Source: JAENVU01 sp963756815 (GTDB lineage: Bacteria > Actinomycetota > Acidimicrobiia > IMCC26256 > JAENVU01). From it: a stretch of DNA of 64,000 bases. The stretch is taken from NCBI GenBank assembly GCA_963756815.1, contig CAVWPR010000005.1, forward strand, positions 62,001-126,000, read 5' to 3'. Made by a program: the position numbers and the translations under genes. Numbering within the stretch: the stretch's first letter is position 1; each line of letters begins with the position of its first letter. This document shows positions 1 to 7,134 of the stretch, piece after piece. The notes beneath the pieces were generated by a model, which saw only the letters and a list, made by a program, of their open reading frames with translations, made no database searches and was not told the DNA's origin.

Positions 1-290
1 ATGAAGAACGTCGCGTGCCAGCCGAGCTCGTCGAGCGCAGCGAGGAACGCAGGCGTGGATGCGGGGTCCGGGCCGTCGTCGAAGGTGAGGGCCACGTGAC
101 CAGGGGCGCCGACGCCGGCGAGGCCCGGGGACACGTGCCGGCCGAGCCAGGACAGCGCCACCAACGACGGCGCGGAGTTCGCGGCGAGCGCCACCGCTCC
201 TGCGATCCCCACGCCGGCCCCGACCAGCGTGACCGTGCGGCGCCAACCGGGCCCACCGAGGAGCACCTCGGAACCGGGCTTCCCGCTCAC
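1..290 (-). CDS. Polysaccharide deacetylase (NodB family), N-terminal part, cut by the window edge
   Basis: Only the first 96 codons are present; the gene continues past base 1. A hydrophobic segment (about residues 19-45) should anchor or export the protein. It is followed by the NodB motif LTFDDGPD (about residues 68-75), whose aspartates bind metal and act in catalysis, and then the family's WHATFF strand. The family removes N-acetyl or O-acetyl groups from envelope polysaccharides. I chose GTG at 290 because GGAGG lies 7 nt upstream and the frame upstream is disrupted by a 92-bp tandem duplication. The upstream glycosyltransferase suggests a shared envelope or glycolipid role. Substrate is unknown. 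Confidence 0.8.
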   Translation of the reverse strand, partial: MSGKPGSEVLLGGPGWRRTVTLVGAGVGIAGAVALAANSAPSLVALSWLGRHVSPGLAGVGAPGHVALTFDDGPDPASTPAFLAALDELGWHATFF

Positions 291-412
291 CTCGACGCCT
301 CCGCCCGGGCCGCACGGGATGTGACCGTGCGGCGCCAACCGGGCCCGCCGAGGAGCACCTCGGAACCGGGCTTCCCGCTCACCTCGACGCCTCCGCCCGG
401 GCCGCACGGGAT
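229..412. repeat. 92-bp near-perfect tandem duplication spanning a translation start
   Basis: Bases 229-320 and 321-412 are the same 92-bp unit with one difference (A at 255, G at 347). On the minus strand each copy holds a GGAGG Shine-Dalgarno sequence, a GTG start and the first codons of the deacetylase. Since 92 is not a multiple of three, the upstream copy is in another frame and cannot simply extend the protein. Confidence 0.95.
287..382 (-). CDS. 31-codon leader ORF created by the 92-bp duplication
   Basis: The duplicated GGAGG and GTG (382) open a 31-codon frame that begins like the deacetylase (VSGKPGSEVLLGG) and then leaves its frame. Its TGA (289-287) overlaps the real deacetylase GTG (290-288) as GTGA, so termination could feed re-initiation. 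Whether it is translated is unknown; it may be an accident of the duplication. Confidence 0.35.
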   Translation of the reverse strand: MSGKPGSEVLLGGPGWRRTVTSRAARAEASR

Positions 413-428
413 GTGACGGGCCTTCACC

Positions 429-2198
429 TCATCGCAGCTCGGAGAGCGGTCCCGACGTGTACCCGTCGTGATGCAGCTCGACCTGGAACGCGGCGAGCGC
501 CGACTCCACCTGCGCGGCGTCGCGCCCACGACCGTCGATCACGTACACGGCACGGTCCCGCAGCCCGTGCGGCACCGACTCGGGCCGGATCACGTGGTCG
601 GCGGCGACGAGCTTCTGCCCGCGGCGTCGCGCCAGCAACTGGTCGAAGGCGTCGAAGCGGCGCTCGGGGACGAACTCGCGGATCTTCACGTCCGCGGTCT
701 TCTTGATGAGGTCGGTCGTCGAGATGACGTCGGCCTGCGCCCGCAGCGGTCGAAACGCCCGGCCGTCGCCCCAGCCGCCGTTGCCGACGTCGATCTCCTC
801 GGCCGCGAGCAGGCGGATCGGCCGCTCGGACAGACGCGCGGTCGTCGCGTCGATGATCGCGGTCGCGTGCATCCGGTCGAGTCGGGCACGGACGCGGGGG
901 CTGGCCAGCTCGGCGGCGGTGAGTCGCACGCCGAGGTACACGCGGTCGTGCGCGGCCTTCGGCGGCTCGGCCACGCCGACGCCGAGCGCGGCGATTCCTT
1001 GGGCGCCGAGCGTGAGCAGCCCGTAGATCGCGAGCACCGATCCCGCCGCGACCCTGAGGCGGTGCGGCGCCTTCGGCATCTCGATCGGCTGCTCGATGCC
1101 CCGGGCGCTGCGCAGCGCGGCCTCGGCCAGGACGTCGTCGGCGGCATCGCCCACGAACAGGCCGTGGGCGATCGCGATCTGCCGGGACCGTTCCGGGCCC
1201 GGCCGCGTCAGCAGGGTCAGCGCGTCGCGGAGCTCATCGGCGGTGCGGGCGTAGCGCGTGACGCCGAGCTCGGCCATGCCTTCGGCGTTGTCCTTGCCGT
1301 GCCCCGCGATCGGGAGGAACGTGACCACGGGCAGGCCCACCGCGAACGCCTCGTTGGCCGTGAGTCCGCCTGCGTTCTCGACCATGACGTCGCACGCCGC
1401 CATGAGGCGCGGCATGTCGTCGCGCCAACCGAGGATGGTGCCCTGGCCACGCGCCCGGAGCTCGGCCTGGAGCTTCTCGTCCTTGCCGCACACGACCACG
1501 GGATGGAAGTCGCCCGCGGCGAGGATCGCGTCGACCGTTCCCGGGATGTCCCCGACCCCCCACGAGCCGGCGACGACCAGGACGCCACGCGCGTCGTCGG
1601 CGAGCCCGAGCTCGGCACGCGCCGCGTCGCGGTCCGAGCCGTCGACGGGTCGGAACCGGTCACCGACGAGCGGGCCGGGTGAGCGGGCGTCGTCACCGCC
1701 GCGGGTGCGGGCGGTCGCGGCCGCGAACGGGCTCGTCGCGAGGTGCACGTCGACGTGCGGGTGCACCCACAGCGGGTGGACGGCGAAGTCGGTGAGGTAC
1801 GTGATGACCGGGACCTTGAGCCACCGCTTCTTGCGCATGTTGCCGAGCACGAGCGACGAGAGCGGATACGTGGAGACCACGACGTCGGCATCGGTCTCGC
1901 TGATCGCCCGCCGCAGCCGCTTGCCGGCGACGAAGGTGTCCAGGCGGACGATGAAGCTCCACGTGGACGGGAGCTTGTACCAGAGGCGGTACGTGAGGTC
2001 GTAGCTCCAGGGTGCGACGCGCAGCTGCAGGAGGTACGTGACCTTGATGAACCAGCCGATGCCGAAGGGGCAGCAGTCGAGGAAGTCGACGACCCGGACC
2101 GAGTGCCCCTGGCGCTCGAGACGCGCTCGCAGCTCGTTCGCCGCGCCGTCGTGCCCCGCGCCCATGGACGCGGAGACGATCAGGATCCGCCGGGACAT
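429..2198 (-). CDS. GT28/MGDG-synthase-like glycosyltransferase with a degenerate deacetylase-like C-terminal domain
   Basis: 589 aa. The N-terminal part (about 1-370) has the SASMGAGH loop at residues 9-16 and the NAGGLTANEAFAVGLP nucleotide-sugar motif near residue 280, as in processive diacylglycerol glucosyltransferases and MGDG synthases. These transfer a sugar from UDP-sugar to a membrane lipid. A hydrophobic helix follows (about 381-407). The last 180 residues pattern like a NodB deacetylase but lack its catalytic residues: LTAAE stands where TFDDG is expected and GNGGWG where GNHGWG is expected. A NodB gene with its motif intact lies just downstream on the same strand. Lipid acceptor and sugar cannot be read from the sequence. 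Confidence 0.75.
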   Translation of the reverse strand: MSRRILIVSASMGAGHDGAANELRARLERQGHSVRVVDFLDCCPFGIGWFIKVTYLLQLRVAPWSYDLTYRLWYKLPSTWSFIVRLDTFVAGKRLRRAISETDADVVVSTYPLSSLVLGNMRKKRWLKVPVITYLTDFAVHPLWVHPHVDVHLATSPFAAATARTRGGDDARSPGPLVGDRFRPVDGSDRDAARAELGLADDARGVLVVAGSWGVGDIPGTVDAILAAGDFHPVVVCGKDEKLQAELRARGQGTILGWRDDMPRLMAACDVMVENAGGLTANEAFAVGLPVVTFLPIAGHGKDNAEGMAELGVTRYARTADELRDALTLLTRPGPERSRQIAIAHGLFVGDAADDVLAEAALRSARGIEQPIEMPKAPHRLRVAAGSVLAIYGLLTLGAQGIAALGVGVAEPPKAAHDRVYLGVRLTAAELASPRVRARLDRMHATAIIDATTARLSERPIRLLAAEEIDVGNGGWGDGRAFRPLRAQADVISTTDLIKKTADVKIREFVPERRFDAFDQLLARRRGQKLVAADHVIRPESVPHGLRDRAVYVIDGRGRDAAQVESALAAFQVELHHDGYTSGPLSELR

Positions 2199-2291
2199 AG
2201 ACGGTGGCAGCGTACAGGGGTGGCCTCGTATTCCGCCGGTTTTCCGAGTCGGCGAGCATTTACCGTCCGATGACCGTCGCGATCGCTCCCG

Positions 2292-3308
2292 TCACCAGCC
2301 GGCGATCGCGCCCACGATCATGCCCAGGATCAGGAGGCCTCCGGCCCGCCGGGTCACGAGGAACGAGTGGGGGGCGAACCACAGGGGCCAGACCGGGTTC
2401 GGGAACGGCGACTCCTCCGGCTTGGGCTCCCCGTAGACCTTCCAGACCCGCACCATGAGCGGCATCGACGCGAAGACCAGGACCGTCGCGACCGGGAGGA
2501 TCTGCGCGATCGCGAGGCCGACGACCATCGCGTAGAAGACGACGAACATCCCCCGGGTGACCTGGCGCGCCACCGACTCGCCGAGGATGACCGGCAGGGT
2601 GTGCGTGCCGGCCGGACCGTCCCACGGCGCCTTGTCGATGTGCTTGCCCATGAGCACCGTGGTGCAGAGGATCGCGTACGGCAGGCTGGCGAGGATCACC
2701 GCGGCCGGGATCGACCCGGTGGCCGCGTAGTAGACGCCGCCGACCATCAGCGGTCCCCAGACCACGACGACCGTCGGCTCGCCGAGGCCGTGCTTCTTCA
2801 GCCGGAGCGGCGGTGCGGTGTACGCCGCCGACAGGAAGAAGCCGCCCAGTGCGAACGCGACGATCGGCCAACCCCGCTCGGAGGTGAGGTACAGCATGAT
2901 CGCCAGGCACGCGAGGTTGACCACGAGCGCGTACACCGCCAGCCGCTTGCGGGAGACGACACCGGAGATCACCGGATGCGGCGAGTAGAGGTTGCGCGGG
3001 TAGTCGGCCGTGTCCGTGCCGACCTCGAGGTCGAACAGGTCGTTCATGATGTTGTTCGCCATGTGCGAGAGCACGAGGCCGACGGCCGCGAGGGCGAACA
3101 GACCCCAGTCGACGCTCGCGTCACGGTAGATCGCGAGCAGGCCACCGAAGCCCGCGGCGACCAGCGTCATCGGCAGCACGCCGGCGCGCGTGATCCACAG
3201 CCACTTCGAGACGGGGTCGAGGGTGCCCTTCGGGGGGTTGGTGGTGGCCAGGACGTACAGCCACTTCTTGGGCAGACTCTCGCGCTGCCCGATGACGGCG
3301 TCGGTCAT
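2292..3308 (-). CDS. UbiA-family prenyltransferase
   Basis: 338 aa with about eight membrane helices. Both aspartate-rich motifs of the family are visible: NDLFDLEVGTD (about residues 89-99) and a second cluster in GKHIDKAPWDGPAG. These bind Mg-diphosphate while a polyprenyl chain is moved to an aromatic or other acceptor, as in MenA or UbiA. I start at ATG 3308 (MTDAVIGQRES) and not at ATG 3365, because the extra 19 residues are low-complexity and would overlap a strong hairpin at 3356-3382. The acceptor is unknown; a quinone or envelope lipid role is possible given the neighbours. Confidence 0.75.
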   Translation of the reverse strand: MTDAVIGQRESLPKKWLYVLATTNPPKGTLDPVSKWLWITRAGVLPMTLVAAGFGGLLAIYRDASVDWGLFALAAVGLVLSHMANNIMNDLFDLEVGTDTADYPRNLYSPHPVISGVVSRKRLAVYALVVNLACLAIMLYLTSERGWPIVAFALGGFFLSAAYTAPPLRLKKHGLGEPTVVVVWGPLMVGGVYYAATGSIPAAVILASLPYAILCTTVLMGKHIDKAPWDGPAGTHTLPVILGESVARQVTRGMFVVFYAMVVGLAIAQILPVATVLVFASMPLMVRVWKVYGEPKPEESPFPNPVWPLWFAPHSFLVTRRAGGLLILGMIVGAIAGW

Positions 3309-3355
3309 GCGGCGGAGGCTATCTCCGAGCCGTTGCCGAGGCCGAGGCCGAGGCC

Positions 3356-3382
3356 GGTCGGACACGCGGAGCGTGTCCGACC
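3356..3382 (-). terminator. Strong hairpin downstream of the flavin reductase gene
   Basis: GGTCGGACACGC (3356-3367) and GCGTGTCCGACC (3371-3382) form a perfect 12-bp stem with a 3-nt loop. It lies between two minus-strand genes. There is no U-tract, so it would be a GC-type actinobacterial terminator or an RNA-stabilising hairpin. Confidence 0.5.
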
Positions 3383-3392
3383 TCCGTCGTCA

Positions 3393-3477
3393 TGCGGGTG
3401 TCCGACCGGAGTCGATGGAGGACACCCGCACCCGCGACCGCCACCTACCCTCCGTAGTTCATGCGGGTGTCCTCCAT
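3393..3477. repeat. Overlapping inverted repeats at the end of the flavin reductase gene
   Basis: TGCGGGTGTCC (3393-3403) pairs with GGACACCCGCA (3420-3430). The latter is part of ATGGAGGACACCCGCA (3415-3430), a perfect 16-bp inverted copy of 3462-3477. That second arm codes for the reductase C-terminus (MEDTR), so the 3' end can fold into alternative stems. Confidence 0.6.
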
Positions 3478-4002
3478 GCGGAGAACCTCCGTGTCCTCGG
3501 CGCCGAGGAACCCGGCGTCGACGACCTCGCCCGCGAAGAACGTGTGGGCGCCGATCACCATCCGGTCCCGCACCTCGCAGTCGCAGAACGCAACCGCCTG
3601 GGCGAGGATCGGCGCGCCGGTGGCGCGCTCGACGTAGGCGAAGCCGTTGAGGGTCCTCGCTGCGAGATCGACCTCGACCGGCTTCGTGAACTTCCGCACG
3701 ATGGCGCGGTCCTCGCGGTCGATGATGCAGACGCTGAAGACACCGGCCGCGTCGATCAGCTCGTGCGTGAGCGCCGCCTGCTCGATCCCGACGCCGATCC
3801 ACTTCGGGTCGAAGCTCATCTGGGTGACCCAGTTCGCGGTCATGCCGTTGCGGCGCTCGCCACGGTCGGTGCTCCCGATCACGTACAGCCCGGACGGCAT
3901 CTTCCACAGCACCCGCCGTCGGAGCTTGTCGTACTCGACCTGCTGCTCCTCCGACGCCACGCCGTCGGGGTAGGGACCCACCGGTCCGTCCTTGGTTGCC
4001 AT
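3445..4002 (-). CDS. Flavin reductase-like (FMN-binding split-barrel) protein
   Basis: 185 aa. The sequence fits the flavin reductase/DIM6-NTAB split-barrel family: MPSGLYVIGS near the N-terminus, NGMTANWVTQMSFDPKWIGV in the FMN-binding region, then FSVCIIDRED. Such proteins reduce flavin with NAD(P)H or bind FMN as part of a two-component oxygenase. ATG 4002 is chosen because it overlaps the stop of the upstream oxidoreductase as TGATG, which indicates translational coupling. The longer frame to 4095 only adds sequence that overlaps that gene. Physiological partner unknown; the coupled flavin oxidoreductase is the obvious candidate. Confidence 0.75.
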   Translation of the reverse strand: MATKDGPVGPYPDGVASEEQQVEYDKLRRRVLWKMPSGLYVIGSTDRGERRNGMTANWVTQMSFDPKWIGVGIEQAALTHELIDAAGVFSVCIIDREDRAIVRKFTKPVEVDLAARTLNGFAYVERATGAPILAQAVAFCDCEVRDRMVIGAHTFFAGEVVDAGFLGAEDTEVLRMEDTRMNYGG

Positions 4003-5255
4003 CACGCCTCGCTCCGCTTGGTCACCTCGGGGTTGTAACAGACCCCCTTCATGCCCAGCATCTGGGCGGGCACACACCGGTTGGAGCTCCGACACCGCGC
4101 CGGGCCGCGCTCGGAGCCCAGGAAGCGGCGGGCCACGTCGGGCTCCGCGTAGAAGGGCCGGCCGACGCCGACGAGATCCGCCTCACCACCGGCGACGATC
4201 GCGCGCGCCTCCGCACCCGTGCGGATCCCACCGACCGCGAGCACCGGGATCCCCACCCGTTGCTTCACCGCGCGGAACAGGTCGCGGTTCCACACCGGCG
4301 CGAAGGGCGCGCGCCGCCCACCCCACCACGCACCGGCCTCGATCACGGCACGGCGGCGGCGCGTGGGCGCGGCGACCCGCAGGCGCTTGGCGATGCCGGG
4401 GTTGGTCCAGAAGGAGTCCGGAACCGCGCCGCGCGACAACGTCGTGTCGGGGAAGACGGACACCTCGACGGGCGTGACGGCGTCGAAGCCCCACTCCTCC
4501 ACGAGCGTCGCGAGACGGAGCGCGTCCGGCCGCGTCGCGCGCGGGAAGCCGGGAGGCGCCGACTCCACCGGCACCTTGACCGTGCAGGCGAAGTCGGCAC
4601 CGGCGCGCTCGGCGACCGCGATCCGGATCGCGGCGAGGATCGAGGCCCGCGCCTCGAAGGAGCCGCCGTAACGATCGGTGCGGTGGTTGTAGAACGGCGA
4701 GAGGAACTGGTCGAGGAGCTTGGCGTTCGCGGAGCCGAGTTGCACGCCGTCGTACCCGGCCTCGCGCGCCCACGCCGCGACGTCGCCGTAGCGCTGCACC
4801 ATCGCGTCGACGTCGTCCGTCGTCATCACGTGCACCGGCACGCCCGCGAACGCCGGCCGCAGCGGCCACGGCACCGGCGACGCGGCGAGGATCGGGCCCC
4901 GCCGCCGGCTCGCGTAGGGCTCGTGCCACGCCTCCATGGCGTACAGCCCGCCGTGACCCACTTGCAGGAGGATCGACGCACCTTCCCGGTGCACCGCGCG
5001 CACCATGTCGCCGAGACGGAGGACCTTGTCCCGCGTGTCGACGCAGGTCATGCCCGGCGACGTCCGCCCCTCGGAGGTGATGCACGAGGAGCCCTGGATG
5101 ATCAGGCCGACGCCGTGCCGCGCGTTCTCCACGAAGTGCTTCGCGTAGTGCGCACCGGCGTCCGGACCGTCGCCCGCGCCCTCGAGCACCGGCGCGCGGT
5201 ACAGCCGGTTGCGCACGGTCGTGCCACCGATTCGGACGGGGGACGCGAGGTCCAT
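4002..5255 (-). CDS. NADH:flavin oxidoreductase, old yellow enzyme family
   Basis: 417 aa, a single FMN TIM barrel (family hallmarks VRNRLYRAPVLEG, LLQVGHGGLY, AGYDGVQLGSANAKLLDQFLSP, HRTDRYGGS, PVLAVGGIRT). Members reduce activated C=C bonds of enones or enoyl-CoA-like substrates with NAD(P)H. The C-terminal cysteine region reads CRSSNRC followed later by C-Y-N-P; the second cysteine of the CxxCNxxC cluster motif of 2,4-dienoyl-CoA reductases is a serine here, so a 4Fe-4S cluster is doubtful. ATG 5255 follows CAGACT by 6 nt, a leaderless-type promoter. It is coupled to the downstream flavin reductase by TGATG. Confidence 0.8.
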   Translation of the reverse strand: MDLASPVRIGGTTVRNRLYRAPVLEGAGDGPDAGAHYAKHFVENARHGVGLIIQGSSCITSEGRTSPGMTCVDTRDKVLRLGDMVRAVHREGASILLQVGHGGLYAMEAWHEPYASRRRGPILAASPVPWPLRPAFAGVPVHVMTTDDVDAMVQRYGDVAAWAREAGYDGVQLGSANAKLLDQFLSPFYNHRTDRYGGSFEARASILAAIRIAVAERAGADFACTVKVPVESAPPGFPRATRPDALRLATLVEEWGFDAVTPVEVSVFPDTTLSRGAVPDSFWTNPGIAKRLRVAAPTRRRRAVIEAGAWWGGRRAPFAPVWNRDLFRAVKQRVGIPVLAVGGIRTGAEARAIVAGGEADLVGVGRPFYAEPDVARRFLGSERGPARCRSSNRCVPAQMLGMKGVCYNPEVTKRSEA

Positions 5256-5341
5256 CGCCCGAGTCTGGTGCAACGATGCGCCCGGAGCCGAGACTGCACG
5301 CTCCGAACTGCCGGTGGGCATCGTGACGAAGGGGCAACTCC

Positions 5342-6955
5342 ATGGACCTGGTGAAGATCGCGACGTGGAGCGAGGTCCCGGATCGCGAGCCCGTGGGCGT
5401 CACGGTCGAGGGGATCGACCTCGTCATCGTCCGCCAGGGCGACGAGCACTCGGTGCTGTACGGGCGCTGCCTGCACCGCGGTGCGTTGCTCGCCGACGGT
5501 CACGTGCAGGGCGAGGACCTCATCTGCGGAGTCCACGGTTGGGACTACCGCATCGGCTCGGGGGTGAGCGCCTACAACAACGCGGAGGCGTTGGAGAAGT
5601 TCACGAGCGTGATCGAGGGCGACGACCTGTTCGTGAACCGCACCGAGGTGCTCCACTTCTCGATGCGGCATCCCCAGCCGTACACGCCCGACGTGTACCA
5701 GGGCTACTACCAGGACCCGCACATGGTCCCGGAAGAGCCGTTCGTCATGTACATCCACGAGCTCGCGGCGAACGGTCTCACCAAGACCGGCCACCACGGC
5801 CCGCTCGGCGCGATGGGTGTGACGCGCACCGAGCTGCCGCAGTGGGACGACATCCAGTTCGTCACCGCGCAGCTCGCCCGGCTGCCGAAGCTCGACACCG
5901 AGCCGGTCGGCACCGAGGTGTGCATCGGCCCGAACGCCGACAAGCCACTGTGGCTCGACATCCCGCTCTTCGTGTCCGACATGAGCTTCGGCGCACTCTC
6001 GGAGGAGGCGAAGACCGCGCTCGCACGCGGCGCCGAGCTCGCCGGCACCGGGATCTGCTCCGGCGAGGGCGGCATGCTCCCCGAGGAGCAGGCGGAGAAC
6101 AGCCGGTACTTCTACGAGCTCGCGTCGGCGCGGTTCGGGTGGTCGCCCGACGTCCTGAAGAAGGTCCAGGCGTTCCACTTCAAGGGCGGGCAGGGCGCCA
6201 AGACCGGCACCGGCGGGCACCTCCCCGGCGACAAGGTCGTCGGCAAGATCGCGCAGGTGCGTGGCCTGCCCGAGGGGACGGCCGCGATCTCGCCGCCCCG
6301 CTTCCCGGACTGGGACTCGGTGGACGACTTCCGCCACTTCGCCGACACCGTGCGCGAGGAGTCCGGCGGCATCCCGATCGGCTTCAAGCTCTCCGCGCAG
6401 CACATCGAGGAGGACCTCGACGCCGCGCTCTCGATCGGGGTCGACTACGTGATCCTCGACGGCCGCGGCGGTGGCACGGGCGCGGCCCCGCTGCTCTTCC
6501 GCGACAACATCTCGGTGCCGACGATCCCCGCGCTCGCCCGTGCGCGAGCCCATCTGGACCGGCGAGGCCGTCGGGACGTCACGCTCGTGATCACCGGCGG
6601 GCTGCGCCACGCGCCCGACTTCGCCAAGGCGCTCGCGCTCGGCGCCGACGCGGTCGCGGTCGCGAACTCGGCGATCCAGGCCATCGGCTGCCTCGGCATG
6701 CGCGCGTGCAACACGAACAACTGCCCCGTCGGGATCGCGACGCAGCAGCCGCACCTGCGGGCCCGGCTGCCGGTCGACGAAGCCGCGCACCGGCTCGACC
6801 GGTTCCTCCGCGCGACGGTGGAGCTCATGCAGGTGCTCGCGCGTGCGTGCGGTCATGCGCACGTGAGCGAGTTCTCGTCCGACGACCTGACGACGTTCGA
6901 CCGTGACATGGCCCATCTCACCGGCATCTCCTACGGCGGGGTGGGCGCGCCCTGA
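5342..6955 (+). CDS. Rieske domain fused to an FMN-binding glutamate synthase (GltB-like) domain
   Basis: 537 aa. Residues 1-105 are a Rieske-type 2Fe-2S domain with ligands C43-x-H45 and C62-x2-H65 (CLH and CGVH). The rest is the FMN/TIM-barrel synthase domain of glutamate synthase: SDMSFGALSEEAKTALARG, a GGQGAKTGTGGHLPG loop, and the cysteine set C-x5-C-x4-C (CLGMRACNTNNCPVGIATQ), which in GltB binds a 3Fe-4S cluster. There is no glutaminase domain. It therefore looks like a stand-alone FMN/Fe-S oxidoreductase with its own Rieske electron carrier. The actual substrate is unknown; glutamate synthesis is not assured. It is followed by a second Rieske-fused enzyme. Confidence 0.8.
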   Translation: MDLVKIATWSEVPDREPVGVTVEGIDLVIVRQGDEHSVLYGRCLHRGALLADGHVQGEDLICGVHGWDYRIGSGVSAYNNAEALEKFTSVIEGDDLFVNRTEVLHFSMRHPQPYTPDVYQGYYQDPHMVPEEPFVMYIHELAANGLTKTGHHGPLGAMGVTRTELPQWDDIQFVTAQLARLPKLDTEPVGTEVCIGPNADKPLWLDIPLFVSDMSFGALSEEAKTALARGAELAGTGICSGEGGMLPEEQAENSRYFYELASARFGWSPDVLKKVQAFHFKGGQGAKTGTGGHLPGDKVVGKIAQVRGLPEGTAAISPPRFPDWDSVDDFRHFADTVREESGGIPIGFKLSAQHIEEDLDAALSIGVDYVILDGRGGGTGAAPLLFRDNISVPTIPALARARAHLDRRGRRDVTLVITGGLRHAPDFAKALALGADAVAVANSAIQAIGCLGMRACNTNNCPVGIATQQPHLRARLPVDEAAHRLDRFLRATVELMQVLARACGHAHVSEFSSDDLTTFDRDMAHLTGISYGGVGAP

Positions 6956-7008
6956 TGGTCGGCTTGATGGTCGCTCCGCTCGCCCTCCGTCCGATTGCCG
7001 GGCGCGAC

Positions 7009-7057
7009 GCTCGCTCCGCGACTGCTCGCCTCCGCTCGTCCCTCGCTCCGGCTCGGG
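7009..7057. repeat. Dispersed 49-bp intergenic repeat, copy A
   Basis: This GC-rich element between the two Rieske-fusion genes matches 45 of 49 bases of copy C (41183-41231). A shorter relative, copy B, lies at 36669-36710. All three sit between genes on the plus strand. The reverse strand is purine-rich (GAGCGGAGGCGAGC type). Confidence 0.8.
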
Positions 7058-7134
7058 AGTGACTGACATGACGCAACAATGCAGACCCGACCGCCGGCGA
7101 CGACGCGAGCCGACCGATCCCGGCCGGCCCCGAC

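Noticed and set aside
3309..3365. Longer UbiA start at ATG 3365
   Set aside because: The added residues are low-complexity from GAGGCC repeats and overlap a perfect hairpin, and they do not look like a UbiA N-terminus.
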